Shown here: piece by piece, positions 16,945 to 21,284 of the stretch
Layout: each line of letters begins with the position of its first letter
How positions within the stretch are numbered: position 1 is the first letter of the stretch
Source: Ephemerocybe angulata
Lineage: Eukaryota > Basidiomycota > Agaricomycetes > Agaricales > Psathyrellaceae
Reading direction: 5' to 3'
NCBI GenBank assembly: GCA_013368325.1
Contig: JAACJK010000043.1
Location: 1-21,284 of the forward strand
Length of the DNA: 21,284 bases
Translations under genes and position numbers: made by a program
Notes under the pieces: model-generated
Database searches by the model: none
The model's input: only the letters and a program-made list of their open reading frames with translations
What the model was told of the DNA's origin: nothing

Positions 16945-18481
16945 ATGTCGGATATCCCTTTGCGCAAGCTACGACGACACAAGAACCGAGGAGACTACAC
17001 ACCGCTCGACGATCCAGGCGATTCCGAGTCGAGGATCGCCCTTCATTCGCCGAATCCAGACATGACACGGGTCACGACCATCGGCTCCAACGCGAATGCA
17101 CGCAGGAACAGGGATTTCAGGTCGGGGCTGCGGGGGAGATATGTGGATGAACCGGAGGAAGAGGCCCAATTGCTCGGAAATGCAGAGGGGTTTGACGGGG
17201 CGGATGAAGACAGCGATGAGCCTGCGACAAGCCCGGTGCGTGGTATGTTCCTGTCGACAGGCGCTTAACTCATTTAGAGTGCAGACAACACCAGCACCAA
17301 GTAGAACCCATGGCCCGAAAGACAAGTCGAGAACAGTACCATTCCATCCTCCAGGTGCGTGCAGCATCTTTCCCCGAGCTTCGCGACTGAGCTCTTCGCA
17401 GAACGCCTTCAATCGCGATATCCACCCAACACTGTGCGGAATCAAAAGTACAACGTCTTCACCTTCCTCCCCGTCGTGTTCTACGAACAGTTCAAGTTCT
17501 TCTTCAACCTTTACTTCCTGTTGGTTGCCCTATCGCAATTCATACCCGCATTGAAGATCGGTGAGTGCCATTGAACGACGTTTCGAAGAAGATCTGACGC
17601 TTCACAGGCTTCATTGTGACCTATGTCGCGCCCCTCGCCTTCGTACTGTGTGTTACGATTGGCAAGGAGGCGTACGACGACTACAAACGCCATCTTCGAG
17701 ACAAAGAAGCCAACTCCCAGCGCTACCTCATCCTGCAACGAGCGGACGCTTCTTCGACAGAGGAAGGCTACCCCAACACCCGCTCCGTGCCCTCGTCGTC
17801 CCTGCGCGTGGGCGACCTTGTCCACCTCGAAAAGAACCAGCGCGTGCCTGCCGACCTCGTCCTCCTCCGCACCTCAGACGCCTCGGGGACGTGTTTCATC
17901 CGAACCGATCAGCTCGACGGCGAGACCGACTGGAAGCTGCGCGTCGCCGTGCCCGAAACCCAGAAGCTGGCCGAGAAAGACTTGCCGTCGCTGGACGCGG
18001 AGATCTATGGTGCGTGCGTGGATTGCTGTTGTGCTCGAAGCACACTGACGTTGCTACGCAGCCGACCCGCCCATTAAGGATATCCATACATTTGTCGGGA
18101 CGTTCACGCTCAACAAGCCGCCACAGACGACGGCGGCCGACTCTGGACTGCCCATGCAGCACCTCCCTCCGTCGATATCACCGCTGACGGCAGAGAACGT
18201 TCTCTGGTCGAACACCGTCCTTGCTGCGGGCTCCAGTGGGATTCGTCGTGTACACAGGTTCGGAAACGGGTGCGGTCATGAACACAAGTCACCCAGAAAC
18301 CAAGGTTGGACTGTTGGACCTTGAGATCAACAGGCTGGCCAAAATTCTGTGCGCGGTCACCTTTGCGCTCTCGATCGTGTTGGTCGCACTCAATGGCTTC
18401 CGTGGGCAATGGTATATCTACGTTTTCCGGTTCCTCATCATCATCCCTATTAGTCGTGTGAACTGGGCCTTGTGGCTGTGA
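16945..18481 (+). pseudogene. NEO1-like: NEO1/ATP9-type P4-ATPase, 5' fragment, copy 2
   Basis: Exons 16945-17235, 17285-17354, 17402-17560, 17608-18009 and 18062 to about 18463. Exons 1-4 are open and in frame (307 codons), with DGETDWKLR at about residues 277-285. A two-base loss near 18234 (CTCCAGTGGG against CTCCGCAGTGGG in copy 1) shifts exon 5, and otherwise it reads to the same TM4 breakpoint and TGA. In exon 2 a compensating pair of indels near 17303-17314 changes three residues. Between TM3 and PIS the expected LFSS and the Leu after PIS are missing in both copies, so those in-frame losses belong to the unit itself. The protein could not form the phosphoenzyme. Confidence 0.88.
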
Positions 18482-18940
18482 CTCTGGCTTTGCGCGCGTC
18501 TCGTCCTCTTCCCTCTCGCTGTGTCTTGCTCTCGTTTTCTGCCACTGATGGTCCCGGGTATCACCTCGATGGCCCTGAATTTCCTTTCCAGGGCAAAGAC
18601 CTACCAAATGGAGGCAAAAAAGTTCAAAAAAGTCGCAAGTTCCACTTCAAAACGTAGCGTGCAGGTGCGTAACTTCGGTATTTAGCATCTGGGTATATTT
18701 TGAGCAAATGTATCTACTACAGGGGCTACTACGACGACTACCGGCTACCGACTACAACCGACTACATCCTGGCCACGTCACATGGCCGAGTGCGTTGACT
18801 ACGGCGACGGGATGAGGCTGACGACTTCGCATCCAGGCTTATATACCCCACGCTGCATTCAACTACCATTCAAGAAACATGACTCAACAACTTGCGAGGC
18901 AATCAGCGAGCGACGAGGGAAGACTGAATACGTACGGGGG

Positions 18941-21284
18941 TGGGCATTACGACGACAGGCAGGATGGCGACTGGGGAGGGAATCAGCGAGCGACGAGCAA
19001 AGACCGAACAGACTCACAACGGTCTACGAAGATTACGACGACTATTGAGGGAATCACTGGGGGGTAACGGAAGGCTGAACAGACTCGCGACATACAGCAG
19101 GCATCAGATAGTCAAGACGGCGAAGGACGTATCCCAGGTTATATACCCGCCATTTCGTGACTGTCACGCTTGCCAGCTCAGAGATGCCAGCAAGGCTCCT
19201 CGTAATCCATCATAGCATCCTCGGTTGTGCACACAAAGCACCATTCCACCTGCATCACCTCCCCGTACGTCATCTCACATCTCCCTCCTTCCCTTTCATT
19301 CCCTCCCTTTGGAACAATTGTGAGGACTGGGTCTGAACCGAAACCCATTCTCTCTCAATTGTTCTGCAAGGAGGGATATCCCTCTTCACTGACCTCTGTA
19401 TCCCACTTGCAGCCCAGGACTGTTGTTTCCGACGTGATCAATTTATCATTGCTTGCTTCAGGGTCCGTCCGATGGCGTCGCTTTGATTTCTTTCTCATTA
19501 TCCGTCCGACGGCTTCGCTTCGAGTAGTCTCTCATCCCTCACAAATTCCTTTGCTGACTTACCTTTTCTTGTAGGTTGTAGAATCCCTTCGCTCACTCCT
19601 GCTTCAAAGTATGTAGTATTATTGTAGCTCCTATCTAGATAGACGACGACCCTGAATGTATGAACCGTTTCGCCGGATGTACTTATTGCGTGACGCCGCC
19701 TTAGACTCGTTTTGGCTGTACCTCCGGTCAGGGACCAGGCTTCTTTCTTCCTCGGTTCGACACGTTCCAGCACGTTCCCTCGGCACCTCTAGGATTCTCG
19801 TTCCATCCCCCATCTTCCTATTCTCCACCTTCCATACCCCGTTTCCCCTGCACGATGGCCAATTGTCCACCTTGGCATGCTCGATTCAGCAAAGCGGTTC
19901 GTCTGGCGGCTGGCCTTGCTCGGTGTATTCCTCGCTAACCATTTTCCAGGCATCCGTTGTTGTAGATGCATTCAGTTCGTCCACCGCGGCCTCGTGTATT
20001 CCCAGCTGACGCTCACAGCAAGTTAGATGGAAGACTCCACTCCACCGCCGGTCTACTATGTAACGAAGGGCTCGTGAGTCGGCAGGCATTCGTTTTGTCT
20101 CCGCTATATCATGCACTCCCAGCTGACGCCGGACGGTCATTCCTTTAGTCGCCCGTCGCCGCAAAAAAATCCAGATATACTTTATCATGCGCAGCCTCAC
20201 ACGTTCATAGCAAAGCTCGCCACTGACCTTCTCAAAGGCAAGTCATTTCGTTAGGGTACCAGTCATTCACTACTAACGGCCAGCAGAACGCTCTCGCGGG
20301 AATCGACGTGTTGCGCCCTCGCGACAGCTCCCGCTCGCCGGATGAAAATCCATATATACTTTTACCATGCACAACTTCACAAGACCGGCCTATCCATGCC
20401 TTCAAGACGGCCGCCTCTTTCTCACTTTCCGTCGCAAAGGTGAGCCATCCTCTCTAAGTACCAGCCCTTGCAACACTAACAAGTTACACTTGATTATAGT
20501 CTTGCCCCGGGAATTGGATATCTCGTACACCTGCCTGAGTCACGACAACACGCGAAAATGCTCATTGGGTACTACCCTCAGCCTACGAACACAACCCGCC
20601 TTCCTTCGACGCCTTCCCTGCTCACGGGAAATTGATACATCGTGTATTCGCCTTTCAAGCTTTCAAACTGCGCGGTAAGCAAACAGTCCGTGTCGGCGTG
20701 TGAACAGGGCTTATATCCGAGGCCTTCCCAGTTCTGGTTCGCCGGAAATCGATCTGTCGTGTCTTCGCCATCCAAGGTAAGCATACCCGCTATCTATTGT
20801 ATTTGACGACCTAATACTCGTCGGACAGGGAGCACGCACCTCGCATCGCCACCAACACCCACCCAATGGCCGGCGCTCCATCCAAACCTTCGCACCGGGT
20901 TCCGCACAACTTGAAGCATCCTGACCGATAGCCGTCATACCACCTTCGTAGGTTCAATCATGTCCGATCCCACGTTCGCTCGCTAACGATATCGTATTCG
21001 CCCTTCCTCGACTTTCGCCGGATTTATTTCTATCGTGCTCGCTAATCATCTCGCATGCTATAGCCTCGTCTGTCGCCGGAATCATTTCTGTAGTGTAATC
21101 ACCGGTCGCGTACTTTTTGGTGGATGTACGTACCGTTATGCTACTTGATTATCTGCTGACTAGCTTCAACTGCAGAACAACCTTTCCCGGAAATCATTTC
21201 TATCACACCCCGCCGTCCGTTGCCGTAGCCAACCACTCAAACCGTAAGCACTCCTATTCGCCTATCACCCACCTCGTTTTATAA
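18941..21284. repeat. Tandem macro-repeat, copy 3 (partial, cut by window end)
   Basis: This is the third copy of the unit, corresponding to about 1-2351 of copy 1 and 7 bp shorter. It stops at the window edge, not at a natural boundary, so the number of units in the source is at least 2.25 and otherwise unknown. It carries the palindrome region, the repeat field and the third copy of the four-exon gene. It allows majority votes at doubtful homopolymers in the first 2.3 kb of the unit: for example 'ccctccctttgg' in copies 2 and 3 against 'ccctcctttgg' in copy 1. One apparent substitution is 'taccttttgg' in copies 1 and 2 against 'tactttttgg' near 21111. Confidence 0.93.
20367..20924 (+). pseudogene. 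Copy 3 of the four-exon orphan gene, frameshifted
   Basis: Equivalent of 1431-1991. Exon 2 has one A fewer (TTTCAAACTG near 20663 against TTTCAAAACTG in copies 1 and 2). The first intron has one T fewer (CCCTTGCAAC near 20464), which does not matter for the frame. Splice sites and the final TGA (20922) are unchanged. The majority of copies supports the copy 1 reading at each position that differs. Confidence 0.35.

Larger units (their letters stand above)
9483..18940. repeat. 9.46 kb tandem macro-repeat, copy 2
   Basis: This is the second full copy of the unit, 24 bp shorter than copy 1 through the sum of small indels. Examples against copy 1: the A-run near 10711 has one base fewer than the run near 1219; 'ccaccccatcc' near 3352 is 'ccacccatcc' near 12830; 'ggtacccctgag' near 3567 is 'ggtaccctgag' near 13043. 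In the flippase fragment copy 2 is the better copy, being open through exons 1-4, while copy 1 is better for the 3155-3921 gene. Errors are therefore scattered over both copies, as sequencing noise would be, rather than gathered in one decaying copy. Confidence 0.95.

Noticed and set aside
1..21284. Known mobile element, rDNA, telomere or CRISPR explanation for the tandem array
   Set aside because: I saw no transposase, RT or integrase motifs, no TIR or LTR ends, no rRNA genes, no TTAGGG arrays, and no short spaced direct repeats with unique spacers.
1..21284. Bacterial or organellar origin
   Set aside because: The flippase fragment is a eukaryotic family and is interrupted by four 47-52 nt spliceosomal introns. 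There are no ribosome-binding-site-led operons or tightly packed genes.

Overview
The window is eukaryotic nuclear DNA, most likely from a filamentous, probably basidiomycete, fungus. The one recognisable gene carries four introns of 47-52 nt with GT...AG ends and CTRAY-like branch sites. The many other intron-like intervals are equally short, and TATA and pyrimidine-rich promoter patches occur. No rRNA, tRNA, CRISPR array or bacterial operon structure is seen.

Layout. Nearly everything is one ~9.46 kb sequence repeated head to tail: copy 1 at 1-9482, copy 2 at 9483-18940, and the first ~2.35 kb of copy 3 at 18941-21284. The copies differ almost only by 1-2 nt insertions and deletions, mostly in homopolymers, with hardly any substitutions. 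That looks like unpolished long-read sequence of essentially identical units, so many reading frames that look broken may be sequencing artefacts. A frame should be judged across all copies.

Contents of one unit, in copy 1 coordinates: a promoter-like, palindrome-bearing region (about 190-1160); a plus-strand four-exon candidate gene (1431-1991) set in a field of degenerate direct repeats (1190-2275); a mostly empty stretch (2010-3150); a plus-strand two-exon gene with a membrane helix (3155-3921); a TATA box (4116) followed by a chain of plus-strand introns; an array of duplicated exon-intron modules (4794-5646) that reads as spliced and open on both strands; a second, related array (5737-6680) that gives a six-exon 219-residue reading on the minus strand (6838-5886); and the 5' part of a NEO1/ATP9-type P4-ATPase (lipid flippase) gene (7488 to about 9007). 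The flippase homology stops at the end of the PIS...RVN segment of TM4, before the phosphorylation domain. A small acidic, repeat-containing ORF (9421-9591) runs across the arbitrary copy boundary.

What it adds up to. Only the flippase fragment has a confident family assignment, and as it stands it cannot be a working pump. The other genes are orphans inferred from frame continuity through consensus introns. The most unusual features are the macro-tandem array itself, the truncated flippase carried in every unit, and the exon-intron modules whose introns fit the splicing consensus in both directions. Whether the array is chromosomal, an extrachromosomal circle or an assembly product of a circle cannot be decided from sequence alone.
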